Source: Clostridia bacterium
GTDB taxonomy: Bacteria; Bacillota_A; Clostridia; Oscillospirales; CAG-272
Assembly (NCBI GenBank): GCA_017466455.1
Contig: JAFTUD010000022.1
Coordinates: forward strand, 1-64,000
Direction of reading: 5' to 3'
Length of the DNA stretch: 64,000 bases
Shown: positions 35,013-47,952 of the stretch, piece after piece
How positions within the stretch are numbered: position 1 is the first letter of the stretch
How the letters are laid out: each line of letters begins with the position of its first letter
The notes under the pieces: generated by a model
What the model saw: only the letters and a program-made list of their open reading frames with translations
Told to the model about the DNA's origin: nothing
The model's database searches: none
Program-made: the position numbers and the translations under genes

Positions 35013-35581
35013 GGTGAGTCAATTCGCCAAGCGTCGTTTTCGTAAATGAGGGTTACCTCTATTTTTTCACTTCCGTCAGCGGTTGAAACGCTCGCGACTA
35101 TCTTATTTTTCCTATTTTTAATGATTTGGACCGTTGATGTATCGTATTTTGTGATTTCATCACTCACATTATCGTATCCCTTATATGCTGTCAAGTAGCC
35201 ATCAGGTCCTGTCAAATACCTTGCATAGACAACAACGCCCATATTTGAATAGCCATCAAGATACGCACCGAGCAAGCCTTCGGCAAGCTCCCTTGAAAAG
35301 ACCGCCTTTGTTTCAACGATTAAATCGTTGCGTATTCTAAACGGCGCATCCGACGCGACCTCATAATACTCGCCCTCAATGTGCTTTTCCTCATCAATGG
35401 GCAAGCCCGTACCGTAGTAAACCACATTTAAGGTATAGGAGCGCTCAATAAGGTCCTTGACTATTTCGGCGCTTTGCGCATCGTCCTGCCTGCTACACGA
35501 GGTAGCGGGCAAGACAAGTGCAAGCACTGCTATGCAAAGAATTGTAATTTTTAATATGTGTTTGATTTTTCGTAATTTCAT
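35003..35581 (-). CDS. Unknown secreted lipoprotein
   Basis: A 192-residue protein with a lipoprotein signal peptide: basic start MKLRKIKHILK, hydrophobic ITILCIAVLALVLPA and lipobox ATSC. The mature domain (DLIERSYTLNVVYYGTGLPI, then TLIYENDAWRIDSPTL at the end) resembles small alpha+beta periplasmic-type domains but I cannot name it. It starts 9 bases after gyrA's stop, so it is probably co-transcribed with gyrA. Confidence 0.8.
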   Translation of the reverse strand: MKLRKIKHILKITILCIAVLALVLPATSCSRQDDAQSAEIVKDLIERSYTLNVVYYGTGLPIDEEKHIEGEYYEVASDAPFRIRNDLIVETKAVFSRELAEGLLGAYLDGYSNMGVVVYARYLTGPDGYLTAYKGYDNVSDEITKYDTSTVQIIKNRKNKIVASVSTADGSEKIEVTLIYENDAWRIDSPTL

Positions 35582-35590
35582 AGCCTAAAA

Positions 35591-38194
35591 TTACTCGTTT
35601 TCGCCATCGGGCTTTTCACTTACCTGCGCGCCCTCGGCTGTATCGGGAGCCTGTGCCTCTGCGCTTACATCAGCAACCGCCTCAGCATTTACCGCACCCT
35701 CTGTCGCATTTTCGCCGTTTACATCGGTAGCCCCGCCCTCGGCTTCATCGTCCTCACGGGCGGTAAAGGTCATTTTAGCAACCTTTGAGCCCTCGGCAAT
35801 TCTCATAACGCGAACACCGCTTGCGCTCCTATTATAAACAGGAACCTCGCTTACATGTGTTCTGATTACTACACCGCCATCGGTGATTGCCATAATGTCA
35901 TCTTCCTCGGTAACTGCGCCGATTGTCGCAAGCTTACCTGTCTTATCGCTGATATTATGAGCGCGTACGCCGAAAATACCGCGATTTCTCGCCTCAAAGT
36001 CACTGAATTCGCTTCTCTTACCAAAGCCGTTTTCGGTAACGGTAAGAAGCTGCTTTGTTTCATCAACGATAACTGCTCCGCAAACAACATCGTCATCACG
36101 AAGGTCAATACCGCGTACGCCCCTCGCTGTTCTGCCGACAACGCTAACCTTATTTTCATTAAAGCGTGCGCCCTGTCCGTTCTTGGTTGCGATGAGAATA
36201 TCGCTATTTCCTTTTGTATGTCCAACGAAAATAAGCTCATCACCCTCATCGAGGTTAATTGCTATCTTTCCGCCCTTACGCTGATATTCGTATTCCTTTA
36301 CGCGTGTGCGCTTGATTACGCCCTTGCGTGTGAGCATTACAAGGTATTCGTTTTCCTCAAACTCCATAAGAGGAATCATTGCGGTTACCTTCTCGCCCTT
36401 TTCAATCTCAATGAGGTTGATAAGGTTAGAGCCCTTTGCGGTGCGTGAGCTTTCGGGAATTCTATATACCTTTCTTACGAAAATCTTACCGTTATCGGTA
36501 AACATAAGAAGATGTGCGTGTGAATTTGCAACAAGGATGTTTTCAATAAAGTCCTCATCCTTTGTTCCCATTGCGATAAGTCCCTTACCGCCACGGTGCT
36601 GTGCCTCGTAGGTATCGGCAGGAATTCTCTTGATATAGCCCGAGTTTGTAAGCGTAATTACGCACTCGTGACGCTCAATAAGGTCCTCAAGGTCAATCTC
36701 GTCCTCGCTGTCGATTATCTCTGTACGGCGCTCATCGGCGTATTTTCTCTTGATTTCCTCGAGCTCGCTCTTGATAATTTCTCTAATTCTTGCAGGGTCG
36801 GCAAGGATTTCGTTCAGCTCCTTAACTGTTGCGTGGAGCTTCGCCAAGCGGTCCTCAACCTTTTGTCTTTCCATACCGCTAAGACGGCCAAGGGTCATAT
36901 CAACAATCGCCTGTGATTGCTCATCTGAGAGAAGGAACCTATCCTTCAAGCGCTCCTTAGCCACCTGTGTGCTTTCACTTGAGCGAATGATGGAAATTAC
37001 CTCATCTATGTTATCAATGGCTATCTTATAGCCCTCATAGATATGCGCCTCTGCCTGCGCCTTCTTGAGGTCGAAGCGTGTACGGCGCTCAACAACCTGC
37101 TCTTGGAATTTGATGTACTCGCCAAGGATTTCGCGAAGTCCAAGGGTCTTTGGCTCGCCATTTACCAAAACGAGCATATTCATAGCGCAGGTGTCCTGAA
37201 GCTGTGTATTCTTATATAGCTGATTGAGTATTACCTGAAGGTTTGCGTCCCTCTTACACTCAATTACTATTCTCATTCCCGCACGGCCACTCTCATCGCG
37301 AATGCCCGTAATTCCCTCTATTCTCTTATCCTTTACAAGGTCAGCCATCTTCTCAATCAGCTGGCTCTTATTTACCATATAAGGAATTTCGGTAACTACT
37401 ATGCGGTGATGGTCCTCCTCGCACTCAGCCTTTGAGCGCACGGTAACGCGTCCTTTACCTGTGGTATAGGCGTCAATAATTCCGCGCCTGCCGTAAATTG
37501 TGGCAAAGGTCGGGAAGTCGGGACCCTTTACATACTCCATCATTTCCTCAACGCTTGCCTCGGGGTTGTCAATCAGATGGATTGTTCCGTCAATTACCTC
37601 TCCAAGGTTGTGTGGCGGAATGTTGGTAGCCATACCTACCGCAATTCCTACGCTTCCGTTTACAAGCACATTCGGAAATCTTGACGGCAGAACAGTTGGC
37701 TCCTTTCGTGAGTTGTCAAAGTTCGGCACGAAGTCAACTACATCCTTCTCTATGTCCGCCATAAGCTCGTTTGCAAGCTTGGACATTCTCGCCTCGGTAT
37801 AACGGTATGCAGCTGCGCCGTCACCGTCAACATTACCGAAGTTTCCGTGTCCGTCTATAAGCGGATGCCTTAGCGAGAAGGGCTGTGCCATTCTTACCAT
37901 CGTTCCGTATACCGCTTGGTCACCGTGTGGGTGATATCTACCAAGCACATTACCAACCGTCGTTGCCGATTTTCTGAACGGCTTGTCAGAGGTCAGATGG
38001 TCCTCGTACATAGCGTACATTACACGCCTTTGTCCGGGCTTCATTCCATCTCGTACATCAGGTAGCGCACGAGATACAATTACACTCATTGAATACTCAA
38101 GAAATGCCTCCTGCACCCTTGACTCAATGTTGCGGTTTACTATCATTTGCTCGATATTTTCATAATCGAGCACATTGTGTTCTTTATCTGCCAT
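35591..38194 (-). CDS. gyrA: DNA gyrase subunit A
   Basis: An 867-residue GyrA: N-terminal breakage-reunion domain with the active tyrosine in [14 protein letters not shown], coiled-coil arm, and a C-terminal beta-pinwheel with GyrA-box QHRGGKG, which separates it from ParC. The last ~60 residues are an acidic Ala/Glu-rich tail ([20 protein letters not shown]). Works with GyrB to introduce negative supercoils. The gyrB-gyrA order is typical of oriC-proximal Firmicutes. Confidence 0.97.
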   Translation of the reverse strand: MADKEHNVLDYENIEQMIVNRNIESRVQEAFLEYSMSVIVSRALPDVRDGMKPGQRRVMYAMYEDHLTSDKPFRKSATTVGNVLGRYHPHGDQAVYGTMVRMAQPFSLRHPLIDGHGNFGNVDGDGAAAYRYTEARMSKLANELMADIEKDVVDFVPNFDNSRKEPTVLPSRFPNVLVNGSVGIAVGMATNIPPHNLGEVIDGTIHLIDNPEASVEEMMEYVKGPDFPTFATIYGRRGIIDAYTTGKGRVTVRSKAECEEDHHRIVVTEIPYMVNKSQLIEKMADLVKDKRIEGITGIRDESGRAGMRIVIECKRDANLQVILNQLYKNTQLQDTCAMNMLVLVNGEPKTLGLREILGEYIKFQEQVVERRTRFDLKKAQAEAHIYEGYKIAIDNIDEVISIIRSSESTQVAKERLKDRFLLSDEQSQAIVDMTLGRLSGMERQKVEDRLAKLHATVKELNEILADPARIREIIKSELEEIKRKYADERRTEIIDSEDEIDLEDLIERHECVITLTNSGYIKRIPADTYEAQHRGGKGLIAMGTKDEDFIENILVANSHAHLLMFTDNGKIFVRKVYRIPESSRTAKGSNLINLIEIEKGEKVTAMIPLMEFEENEYLVMLTRKGVIKRTRVKEYEYQRKGGKIAINLDEGDELIFVGHTKGNSDILIATKNGQGARFNENKVSVVGRTARGVRGIDLRDDDVVCGAVIVDETKQLLTVTENGFGKRSEFSDFEARNRGIFGVRAHNISDKTGKLATIGAVTEEDDIMAITDGGVVIRTHVSEVPVYNRSASGVRVMRIAEGSKVAKMTFTAREDDEAEGGATDVNGENATEGAVNAEAVADVSAEAQAPDTAEGAQVSEKPDGENE

Positions 38195-38212
38195 TTTTGT
38201 TTCTCCTGTTTA

Positions 38213-40951
<2,739 letters not shown>

Positions 40952-41176
40952 TTATTTAATTGTTGATGTATTAAACGGGCTCAAATACACCGTTTTATCT
41001 CTCATTATTATAAAGGACTTCGGCAGGTCATTACCGAGCGTTTTTACTCGCCCTTCCCTTTGTGCGCTCGCAAGATAGGCTCTTGTATGCACTGACACGG
41101 TTGATGTGTCAAGGTCAAGCACCGCTACTATATCCTTTTTTCTTACCGTTTTATTATCTCCCAAGTGAACAAACAT
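40952..41176 (-). CDS. remB: RemB/YaaB-like DUF370 protein
   Basis: A 74-residue protein matching the DUF370/RemA family: MFVHLGDNKTVRKKDIVAVLD at the start and a TVYLSPFNTSTIK end. In Bacillus YaaB (RemB) lies between recF and gyrB, exactly as here, and helps activate matrix genes; RemA relatives bind DNA as rings. It starts 3 bases after recF's stop and is surely co-transcribed with it. Confidence 0.85.
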   Translation of the reverse strand: MFVHLGDNKTVRKKDIVAVLDLDTSTVSVHTRAYLASAQREGRVKTLGNDLPKSFIIMRDKTVYLSPFNTSTIK

Positions 41177-41179
41177 CGC

Positions 41180-42262
41180 TTACCTCGGTATGAAGCTTGC
41201 CTCTGTCTCGGCAAAATAGTTCGGCTCACATGAGGTGATTATTACCTGTCTATTATTTATATTTGACAATACATATTTGCGCCTTGTCGGGTCAAGCTCG
41301 CTAAGTACATCGTCAAGCAGAAATACAGGATATTCCCCCGTTTCCTCGCGCGAAATCTCACCCTCTGCCATCTTCATTGCAAGCGCAAGCGACCTTTGCT
41401 GTCCCTGTGAGGCGTAAAAGCGCGCTTCCTTGCCGTTTATCAGTATTTTAAGGTCGTCCTTATGTATTCCGTACGCCGTCGCCCCGTATCTCATCTCTCT
41501 TTCGAGATTTTTGGTAAGCAGGGAAAGATATCTGTCCTTTAAGCTCTCGCGTGTGTCAAAGTCCGCGCCCTCGGCATTCGTTTCATATGTTATGCTCGGC
41601 ACTTCCTTGCCCTCTGTCATTTGCTCAAAGAATTGCTTTACCCAAAAATCAAGCTTCCTTACATATTCCTGCCTTACATCGGCTATGTCCGCGCAAAGCG
41701 TCGCAAGCTCGCCTGAGTAAAAGTCTATCATGTCACGGTAATTCGCCCTCTCGGCAGGCTCCATTTTGAGTATCGCGTTTCTTGATGCGATTACACTGTT
41801 ATACCTCGCAAGGAGCTTTATGTATATCGGCTTTAGCTGGCTAATCGCAACATCAAGAAAGTTTCGCCTAACTGATGGCGCATCACTTATAATCCCAAGA
41901 TGAGATGGGCAAAATAATACCGCCCTGAACTCGCCTATTACATCAGCCGTGCGCTGGACTCTGTTCCCGTCCTTGTAAAACGCCTTCGCCGCATTCTTCG
42001 CTATCCTTACTCCAAGCTTGCTCGTTTCTTCTCCGCGAGCATATTCCATTAAGGCGTACGCAACATCTGAGTCAAACTTGATTAGCTCCTTGTCCTTAAA
42101 TGCACGAAAGCTCTTGCCCCGCGCAAATAAGTAGATGCCCTCAATTATGTTCGTCTTTCCCCGAGCATTCGCCCCGTGTATAACATTTACCGTCGGGGAA
42201 AATTCTATCCTCTCCCCCTCTATGTTCCTAAATGTCGTTAATTCTATACTTTTAATTATCAT
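41180..42262 (-). CDS. recF: DNA repair protein RecF
   Basis: A 360-residue SMC-like ATPase: Walker A HGANARGKTNIIEGI, signature YASQGQQRSLALAMKMAEGE and Walker B VFLLDDVLSELDPTRR. It loads RecA at gaps. Standard dnaN-recF-remB-gyrB order. Confidence 0.95.
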   Translation of the reverse strand: MIIKSIELTTFRNIEGERIEFSPTVNVIHGANARGKTNIIEGIYLFARGKSFRAFKDKELIKFDSDVAYALMEYARGEETSKLGVRIAKNAAKAFYKDGNRVQRTADVIGEFRAVLFCPSHLGIISDAPSVRRNFLDVAISQLKPIYIKLLARYNSVIASRNAILKMEPAERANYRDMIDFYSGELATLCADIADVRQEYVRKLDFWVKQFFEQMTEGKEVPSITYETNAEGADFDTRESLKDRYLSLLTKNLEREMRYGATAYGIHKDDLKILINGKEARFYASQGQQRSLALAMKMAEGEISREETGEYPVFLLDDVLSELDPTRRKYVLSNINNRQVIITSCEPNYFAETEASFIPR

Positions 42263-42268
42263 ATAAGC

Positions 42269-42867
42269 CTACTTTTTCTTTAGGAGAAGAAAAAGTAGCA
42301 AAAAGAAACCAAACTAAAATAAAACTATTTGTAATTTTTTCAAAAATCCAACTTGCTTTCCCAAAAATCCAACGGATATTTCTTAGCGCGTTTATTTCTC
42401 AAAAATCCGAAGGCGCTCATAGGCTTTCAGAACAAGCAAGACAAGGCGCTACGACTCACTTCGTTCGCATGCATAAGTTCCACTATGCCAATCGCGCTTC
42501 GCTTTTGCTCGCGTTCTTGGAGTGTCACTTAACCGCAGTTCACGGGCGAAAATGTACTTTTGGCGTACATTGAGGTCGTGAACGAGGAGCAACGCAGATT
42601 AACGCCGTTATACTTGCTTTTTCAAAAACCCGAAGGCTGTTTCTTAGTGCGTTTAGAACAAGTTAGGCAAGGCGGACTGGAAACCGCGGGCGAAGGCTAT
42701 CTTTATTTATTACGAGCAATGCGAGTAACAAGGTTCCGACCGCAAAAATGCTATTTGATTTTTGCGAATTGCAATGCAATCCGTTCGCAAGAACGATAGG
42801 TCGGGTTCTTATAGTCGAGGTCGCGGTTGAAGCCCAACGCAGTATAACGCCGTTATAAACCACTAAG
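42269..42867. repeat. Gene-free block: P hairpin and two E elements, each with an inserted repeat
   Basis: P hairpin at 42269-42310. A partial E start at 42371 and a full E at 42412-42612 interrupted by an S module (42449-42535). A second E at 42628-42867 whose hairpin loop carries a T element (42709-42812). Left arms TTTCTTAGCGCGTTTA at 42389 and TTTCTTAGTGCGTTTA at 42640 both copy, in inverse, the dnaN end TTCTTAGTGGTTTA. Confidence 0.8.
42709..42812. repeat. T element (cloverleaf-like repeat), copy 1
   Basis: Outer stem CCGACC/GGTCGG encloses three hairpins: CGCAAAAAT/ATTTTTGCG with loop GCTATTTG, ATTGC/GCAAT, and GTTC/GAAC. A leading stem TTAC/GTAA contains a tandem GA mismatch. The second copy at 63727 has the same shape with different paired bases. 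Confidence 0.7.
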
Positions 42868-44011
42868 AATTCATTCGGATTGGCATTACGAAATACTTAT
42901 AAATCGCATCCTCCTTATCCTGTGGCTCAATAAGCACGCCACGGAGAGGATTATCGTATGACATCTTGATTTCACAATCATCACAGACCTTTAATGCGTC
43001 AAGCATGAATTTACAGTTGAAGCCTATTGTGATTTGTCCGTCATCTTCACGGCGTACGGGGATTGTATCAAATACATTTCCGTTTGCGCTCGTTGTTGAT
43101 ACCTGAAGATTTTCACCCTCTACTATGAATTTTACATATGCTCTTATGCTTCCTGCCAAGCGGTCCTCTACTATCAGTGAGCTTCTTTCAAGCGCAGAGC
43201 GAAGTGTTGCTGAGTCAAGATATGTTATTATCTTATTATTTTGTGGCAATATTCTGTTATAGTCAATATATTCTGTATCTATCATCTTTGCAAGATACAT
43301 ATATTCGCCAAAGGTGAATATAATATATCTTCTTGTAAGACGGATATCTATCGGCTCGTCTGTGTCCTTTGTCATCTTGATAATGTCGCTAAGCACCTTG
43401 CCGGGTACGATAAATCTAAGATTGAGGCTCATTCCGCTACTGTTCTTATTCTCAAGCGCAATCTCCTTCTCACAGTATGCAAGTCGGTTGCCGTCACATG
43501 CTACAATCAGCATCTTGTCGTCGGTGATATGGAAAAATGCTCCGTTGAATACAGGACGCGCGTCGTTTTGTCCTATCGCAAAGTATACTCTGTTTACAAA
43601 CTTTCTTAGCATGCTTTGCTTGATTACAAAGCCACGGTCGCCTCTTAGCTCGGGCAACGGCGGGAATTGATCGCCAGCTATTGCCTTGATGTCAAAGTGC
43701 GATGCGCCTGACTCTATTCTCGCCGTGAGATTGTCAGTTACGCTTATCTTGATGTCCCCTGCCGGCATTACCTTGATTATTTGCAAGAGCTTGTTTGCGT
43801 TGATTAGTATGTCGCCTTCCTCTATTACATCGGCTATTATAAATGTCCTGAAGCCCTTCTCAAGGTCCTGTGTTTCTATCTTGCATTTGCCGTCCTCTGT
43901 GCATACAAGATGTACGCTCTCAAGAGTTGCCATCGTGTTCTTTCCCGCTACCGCAAATGTCGCAGGTATTAACGCGTTTATTAGTGTGTCTCTGTCAAAA
44001 TTTACTACCAT
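42863..44011 (-). CDS. dnaN: DNA polymerase III sliding clamp (beta)
   Basis: A 382-residue beta clamp in three domains: DRDTLINALIPATFAVAGKN, IKAIAGDQFPPLP, and the C-terminal YKYFVMPIRMNS. It tethers polymerases to DNA. ATG 44011 follows AAAGGAG; the longer frame to 44089 runs into a P hairpin. A run of DnaA boxes lies 370-560 bases upstream. The end of the gene is duplicated in inverse in two E repeats. Confidence 0.96.
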   Translation of the reverse strand: MVVNFDRDTLINALIPATFAVAGKNTMATLESVHLVCTEDGKCKIETQDLEKGFRTFIIADVIEEGDILINANKLLQIIKVMPAGDIKISVTDNLTARIESGASHFDIKAIAGDQFPPLPELRGDRGFVIKQSMLRKFVNRVYFAIGQNDARPVFNGAFFHITDDKMLIVACDGNRLAYCEKEIALENKNSSGMSLNLRFIVPGKVLSDIIKMTKDTDEPIDIRLTRRYIIFTFGEYMYLAKMIDTEYIDYNRILPQNNKIITYLDSATLRSALERSSLIVEDRLAGSIRAYVKFIVEGENLQVSTTSANGNVFDTIPVRREDDGQITIGFNCKFMLDALKVCDDCEIKMSYDNPLRGVLIEPQDKEDAIYKYFVMPIRMNS

Positions 44012-44041
44012 TTTTTTCTCCTTTGAGGTTCTTTCTTTGTA

Positions 44042-44376
44042 CATACTTTTTTCTTTGGGAGAAGAAAAAAGTACCAAAAAAGAAACCATACTGAATATAT
44101 TTATTTTTATTTTTAATCAACCGTATAATATGGGCGCGTCTCAAGCCAGCTGCTTATTTTCATTATTTCCTATTTACCCGCCGAGGTACTCGGTATGGGA
44201 GCGTTTCAAGCTGGCTACCCTTTTTCCCTTTTTCCCAGTGTCTTTTCTTTTTGCTACTTTTAGCGACTCCCTTTGGTCGCATGCATACAACACACTAATG
44301 AAAGCAAGCTTTCAAGTGTGAAAGAATCTTTTCAGTAAAGAAAAAGTAGGGCTCCTCTTTCCACACATAACTAATC
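44042..44376. repeat. P hairpin, V element and S/Q hairpin upstream of dnaN
   Basis: P hairpin at 44042-44088; V element at 44143-44260 (CCGAGGTACTCGG, GGGAGCGTTTCAAGCTGGCT); S head at 44270 joined to the hairpin CACACT-TGAAAGC/GCTTTCA-AGTGTG at 44288-44321, which has a paired-change homologue near 46886. Confidence 0.7.
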
Positions 44377-44565
44377 TTATCCACAAGTGGAAAATGGAGT
44401 TGTCCACATTTATCCACAATGGTGAAAATGTAGATGAGGAATAGGTAAAAACGAGTTATCCACGAAAAGTTATCAACAGTGGAAAGAAAGTGAAAAAATT
44501 TTTGCGAGGCGAGGTTCAATTTTCCACAAAATAATGAAATAGTTTTCAAACTTAGATGTGGATAA
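44377..44565. promoter_or_regulatory. oriC: oriC: DnaA-box cluster
   Basis: Seven DnaA-box-like 9-mers in 190 bases: TTATCCACA at 44377 and 44410, TTGTCCACA at 44400, TTATCCACG at 44456, TTATCAACA at 44470, TTTTCCACA at 44520, and an inverted TGTGGATAA at 44557. A dnaN-dnaA spacer location is standard for origins in this phylum. An AT-rich stretch at 44890-45005 is the best unwinding-element candidate but is separated by repeats. Confidence 0.88.
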
Positions 44566-44676
44566 AAATTTGTCGAAAATCCCTTAAAATCAAGCCTTGG
44601 GAGAGTTTTCCTACATTTCCATCGCCCCTACTACTGCTCCTACTTTAATAATTAAAAGAAATAAACAAAGAAAGCC

Positions 44677-45346
44677 CGAGGACCTCGGGTCGTAAAATCC
44701 GATGTCGTTTAGTATGAATTGTTTGAAAAGTGAGAAAGCCTCGACAGGCAGAATAGGAGTTAGTTTTATATAAGTTGTTAGAAAACTTACGAAGCAGTTC
44801 TCAATAATATGGGAGTGTTTTAATATGGCTACTTATTTCCATCATTCCCCATATGCGACCTGAGGCTCTCAGGACTTTATTCTTCCGCTAAGGCTAAATA
44901 AGGGTGATTTTTGAATTGTTTTGCAAATTTTAATTAGTTTAACTTGCTTCTATAAAATCATTTAAAAAATGTTCTTTAAAATGGATAAAATATTTTTTTG
45001 ATTTTGTAAGTATGGAGCGACTGTAAAAAGTCGAGTGCCTCGCCCGAGAACCTCGGGTGGTAAAATCCGCTTTCGTTCAGTATAAACTGCTTCTATACGC
45101 CCCGAAGCCCCCAAGTACCTTGGGTGGTGAACTCCGACATCGTTCAGTATGAACCGTTTCCGCACTCCCCGAGCAATATTCTAAACTATCACTCCGAATT
45201 CCGAACTCCGAATTTGCGTCAGCATCATTCCCCATTTGCCCGCCGAGGCTCTCGGCATGGGAGCGTTTAAAGCTGGCTTCCCTTTTTGCCCTTTTCCCAG
45301 TGCCTTTTCTTTTTGCTACTTTTTCTTTTCAGTAAAGAAAAAGTAG
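44677..45346. repeat. Repeat-rich half of the dnaN-dnaA spacer
   Basis: M element at 44677-44760; V element at 44815-44885 (GGGAGTGTTTTAATATGGCT); AT-rich stretch 44890-45005; two M elements at 45031-45180 in tandem; heptamers; V element at 45224-45300; P hairpin at 45314-45346 touching the dnaA stop. Confidence 0.75.
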
Positions 45347-45354
45347 ACACACAC

Positions 45355-46731
45355 CTACTGTTGTAAATTTCTGATAAGCTCTTTAATATCGTAAGCGACG
45401 GTAGGGTCAGAAGCGATTGTGTCCTTAACGAGCTTTTCGCTTGAAACGAGGGTAGAGCGCTCACGATTCAAGATTTTAGCGATTTGAGCTTGAGAAAGAG
45501 AGGTAATTTCGCGAGCGATATAAACACAAACATGTCTTGCGAAGGCGATTTCCTTATTTCTCTTGCTTGATAAGATATCATCTCTTGTAACGCTGTATTT
45601 AGTAGAAACCGCGCTTAGGATATCATCAAATTTCTTAGAGTCATCACCCTTGACGGTGACATAGTCCTTAATAGCTTCCTTAACCTTATCCATAGAAAGC
45701 TCACCGCCCTGAAGGAACTTAATAGCGCCAAGGCGTTTAATTGCGCCCTCGATATGGCGGATAGATGAGCTTATATTCTCAGCGATATATTTTAAAATCT
45801 CGCTTGATAGGAACATATTGTTCTTTTTGACCTTTTCCTGAAGAATAGCAAGCCTGAGGTCATAATCAGGGAGCGATACATCAGCCAAAAGTCCGCTTAA
45901 AAATCTTGTTTTAAGTCTGTCCTCAAGAGTGTTGATTTCGTGCGGTGGACGGTCAGAGGATAAAATGATTTGCTTTCTTTCCTCATATACCGCATTAAAG
46001 GTGTTGAAAACCTCAAGCTGTGTAGCATCACGGCCTGCAACGAATTGAATATCGTCAATTATAAGTACATCAATTTTTCTGTATTTTTCTCTGAATTCGT
46101 TAGTCGTCTTTTCACGAATAGCCTTAATAAGCTGATTTGTGAACTCCTCACCCTTTACATATACTATCTTCTTGTGCGGATAGCGCGATGCAATAGTGTT
46201 TGTTATCGCGTAAAGAAGGTGAGTTTTACCAACTCCGCTTGGTCCGTATATGAATAATGGATTGTATTCGTTCTTTCTTAATGTTTCGGGGTCGTCAAGG
46301 TCCTTTTCCGCTACTGCCCTTGCTGCCGCATATGCAAATTCATTTGATGCACCGACAACGAAATTTTCAAATGTGTATTCATCGCTGTAATCATCATCTA
46401 ATTTTACATTGCTCCTTGTCCCCTCGCCTACCTGCTCATTTGCCTTGCTTACGGCTGAGCCCGATAGGTCGGACTCCGTGTTCTCCGTTGATAAAACAAT
46501 TATCCTTGGATTGAAGCCGAGCGTTTCCTTGAAGGCGTCAGATACTTGGTCTGAAAAATGCTCCATTATCGTATCTCTTATAATGTTGCTTGGCGTTGTT
46601 ATCGTGGCTTCCTTCGCTGTAAGCGATACAAGCTCACAATCGCCAAACCATAAATTATATTGAAAGTCCGAGGTCTTTGATTTTATTATCTCACTCGTTA
46701 CCTTCCATATTTCACTTAATTGTCCAAACAT
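45355..46731 (-). CDS. dnaA: Chromosomal replication initiator DnaA
   Basis: A 458-residue DnaA: domain I (IWKVTSEIIKSKTSDFQYNL), variable linker, AAA+ domain III with Walker A YGPSGVGKTHLLYAI and Walker B DVLIIDDIQF, and domain IV. In domain IV the helix-turn-helix end reads AKILNRERSTLVSSEKLV where most bacteria have the GRDHTTV motif, so the base-contacting DH is replaced by ER. The nearby boxes are nevertheless consensus TTATCCACA. ATG 46731 follows AGGAGAG and a 270-base leader. Identity is certain; the domain IV change deserves attention. Confidence 0.96.
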   Translation of the reverse strand: MFGQLSEIWKVTSEIIKSKTSDFQYNLWFGDCELVSLTAKEATITTPSNIIRDTIMEHFSDQVSDAFKETLGFNPRIIVLSTENTESDLSGSAVSKANEQVGEGTRSNVKLDDDYSDEYTFENFVVGASNEFAYAAARAVAEKDLDDPETLRKNEYNPLFIYGPSGVGKTHLLYAITNTIASRYPHKKIVYVKGEEFTNQLIKAIREKTTNEFREKYRKIDVLIIDDIQFVAGRDATQLEVFNTFNAVYEERKQIILSSDRPPHEINTLEDRLKTRFLSGLLADVSLPDYDLRLAILQEKVKKNNMFLSSEILKYIAENISSSIRHIEGAIKRLGAIKFLQGGELSMDKVKEAIKDYVTVKGDDSKKFDDILSAVSTKYSVTRDDILSSKRNKEIAFARHVCVYIAREITSLSQAQIAKILNRERSTLVSSEKLVKDTIASDPTVAYDIKELIRNLQQ

Positions 46732-46756
46732 ATTTTCTCTCCTGTTTTTTTCTCTT

Positions 46757-46914
46757 TACTTTTCTTTAGGAGAAGAAAAGTAAAACAAAAGAAACCATAC
46801 TAAATATATCTATTTTTATTTTTAATCAATTATTTGTTATCTCTTATTTTTTCTGCGACTCGCCTTGCTCTCTGCATACAACACACTAACGAAATTAAAA
46901 TTTCGAGTGTGAAA
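46757..46914. repeat. P hairpin and Q-type hairpin in the dnaA leader
   Basis: P hairpin at 46757-46795 (TTTACTTTTCTTT/AGAAAAGTAAA). Hairpin CACACT-CGAAAT/ATTTCG-AGTGTG near 46880-46912 shares its outer stem with the 44288 copy but has a different, still paired, inner stem. Confidence 0.7.
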
Positions 46915-47007
46915 GCATTTAGGAGAAGAAAAAAAGTAACAAAAAAAAACCGAATAATCAAAATAATATGGTCGCGTGCATACGAGCGCACGATATACTT
47001 TAATATA

Positions 47008-47036
47008 ATTATATAATAAATAATAATAAATGTCAA
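47008..47036 (-). promoter_or_regulatory. Consensus promoter of dnaA
   Basis: TTGACA, 17 bases, TATAAT on the minus strand. It predicts a ~270-base leader carrying the two hairpin repeats. No DnaA box is close to it; GTGGATAAG at 47052 is the nearest partial match. Confidence 0.85.
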
Positions 47037-47476
47037 TAGTTTCAGGCATAATAGTGGATAAGTAGCGCGCGTGCGCAAGAAAAAGAAAAAAAGCATATAA
47101 AAAGGGGGCAAAAATGCGGTAAAAATGTGGAAAAATGAGGCGAAAAAGGGTTAAAATTTGTCATAAAATTTGGTGTTAAAAAATAAAAGTTAACAAAAAA
47201 TTAACATTTATATTACCTAAAATCACGAAAAAATCGCCCGTTTTTCAAAGATGGCACTAAAAATTCATACCTTCAAACAAATATATGAACTTATGCTCAT
47301 TTGTTTGTGGGGGAGCCCCCACGGGCAAAATCCGACTTCGTTTAGTATAAATTGCTTCCACCCGTTACGAAGCAATATTCTTCATTCCGAACTCCGCATT
47401 CCGCATTCCGCATTCCGCATTCCGCCCGAGTGCCTCGGGCGGGGAAGCCCCCGCGGGCATATAGAAAACTATAATA
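47037..47476. other. AT-rich gene-free stretch with M element and heptamers
   Basis: 47050-47250 is AT-rich with TTAACAAAAAATTAAC. An M element runs 47314-47385 and a run of five heptamers 47388-47425. No gene is visible. Confidence 0.6.
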
Positions 47477-47505
47477 AAAAATAGCCCTTTTAAGGCTATT
47501 TTTAG
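47477..47505 (-). terminator. Terminator of the 47506 gene
   Basis: AAAAATAGCC and GGCTATTTTTT form a stem with a short A/T loop directly behind the stop codon. Confidence 0.75.
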
Positions 47506-47760
47506 TTAGTATTTTGAAAAGATGATTGATTTTATTTCCTTAAATGTCATTTTATCTCTGCCATTTAAGTATAAATCAAGCTCCCCCTTCAGCTCCTGCG
47601 CTTGCTCATTTGTGAGAAAATCAAAAAAGAAAAAGCTTAGAAAATCTTCACCCGTGAATATATTACTCGGGTTATCAAGCGCTATCTCTATCTCCTCTTT
47701 CGTGTATTCGTTGCCCTCAAGCTCCTTATACACCTCATTCGCTATATCCTTTATATCCAT
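47506..47760 (-). CDS. Unknown small acidic protein
   Basis: An 84-residue protein, helical, with KELEGNEYTKEEIEIALDNP and the very aromatic DFLSFFFFDFLTNE. No membrane segment or known family is recognised. ATG 47760 follows AAAGGAAG; a P hairpin and a V element lie upstream. It is the last gene of the minus-strand run that includes the ESCRT-like cluster, but a terminator separates it from the RuvB-like gene, so it may be independent. Confidence 0.65.
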   Translation of the reverse strand: MDIKDIANEVYKELEGNEYTKEEIEIALDNPSNIFTGEDFLSFFFFDFLTNEQAQELKGELDLYLNGRDKMTFKEIKSIIFSKY

Positions 47761-47775
47761 AATATTAAATTACTT

Positions 47776-47946
47776 CCTTTTTCTTTAACACAAAGAAAAA
47801 GGAACAAAAAGAAAGTATACTAAAAGTAGACCTAACCTATTTAAAAATGTTACGGGAGCGTTTCAATATGGCTACTTATTTCCATTATTCCCCATATGCG
47901 TCCCGAGGCTCTCGGGGAAAAAGTAGGGAGAAACTAATCTCCCTAC
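47776..47946. repeat. P hairpin, V element and terminator
   Basis: P hairpin at 47776-47815; V element at 47853-47920 (GGGAGCGTTTCAATATGGCT). The hairpin GTAGGGAGA/TCTCCCTAC at 47920-47946 with T5 on the minus strand terminates the RuvB-like gene. Confidence 0.7.
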
Positions 47947-47952
47947 TAAGTG

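Noticed and set aside
47050..47062. DnaA box upstream of dnaA (GTGGATAAG)
   Set aside because: Only a partial match and isolated; the real cluster is at 44377-44565.
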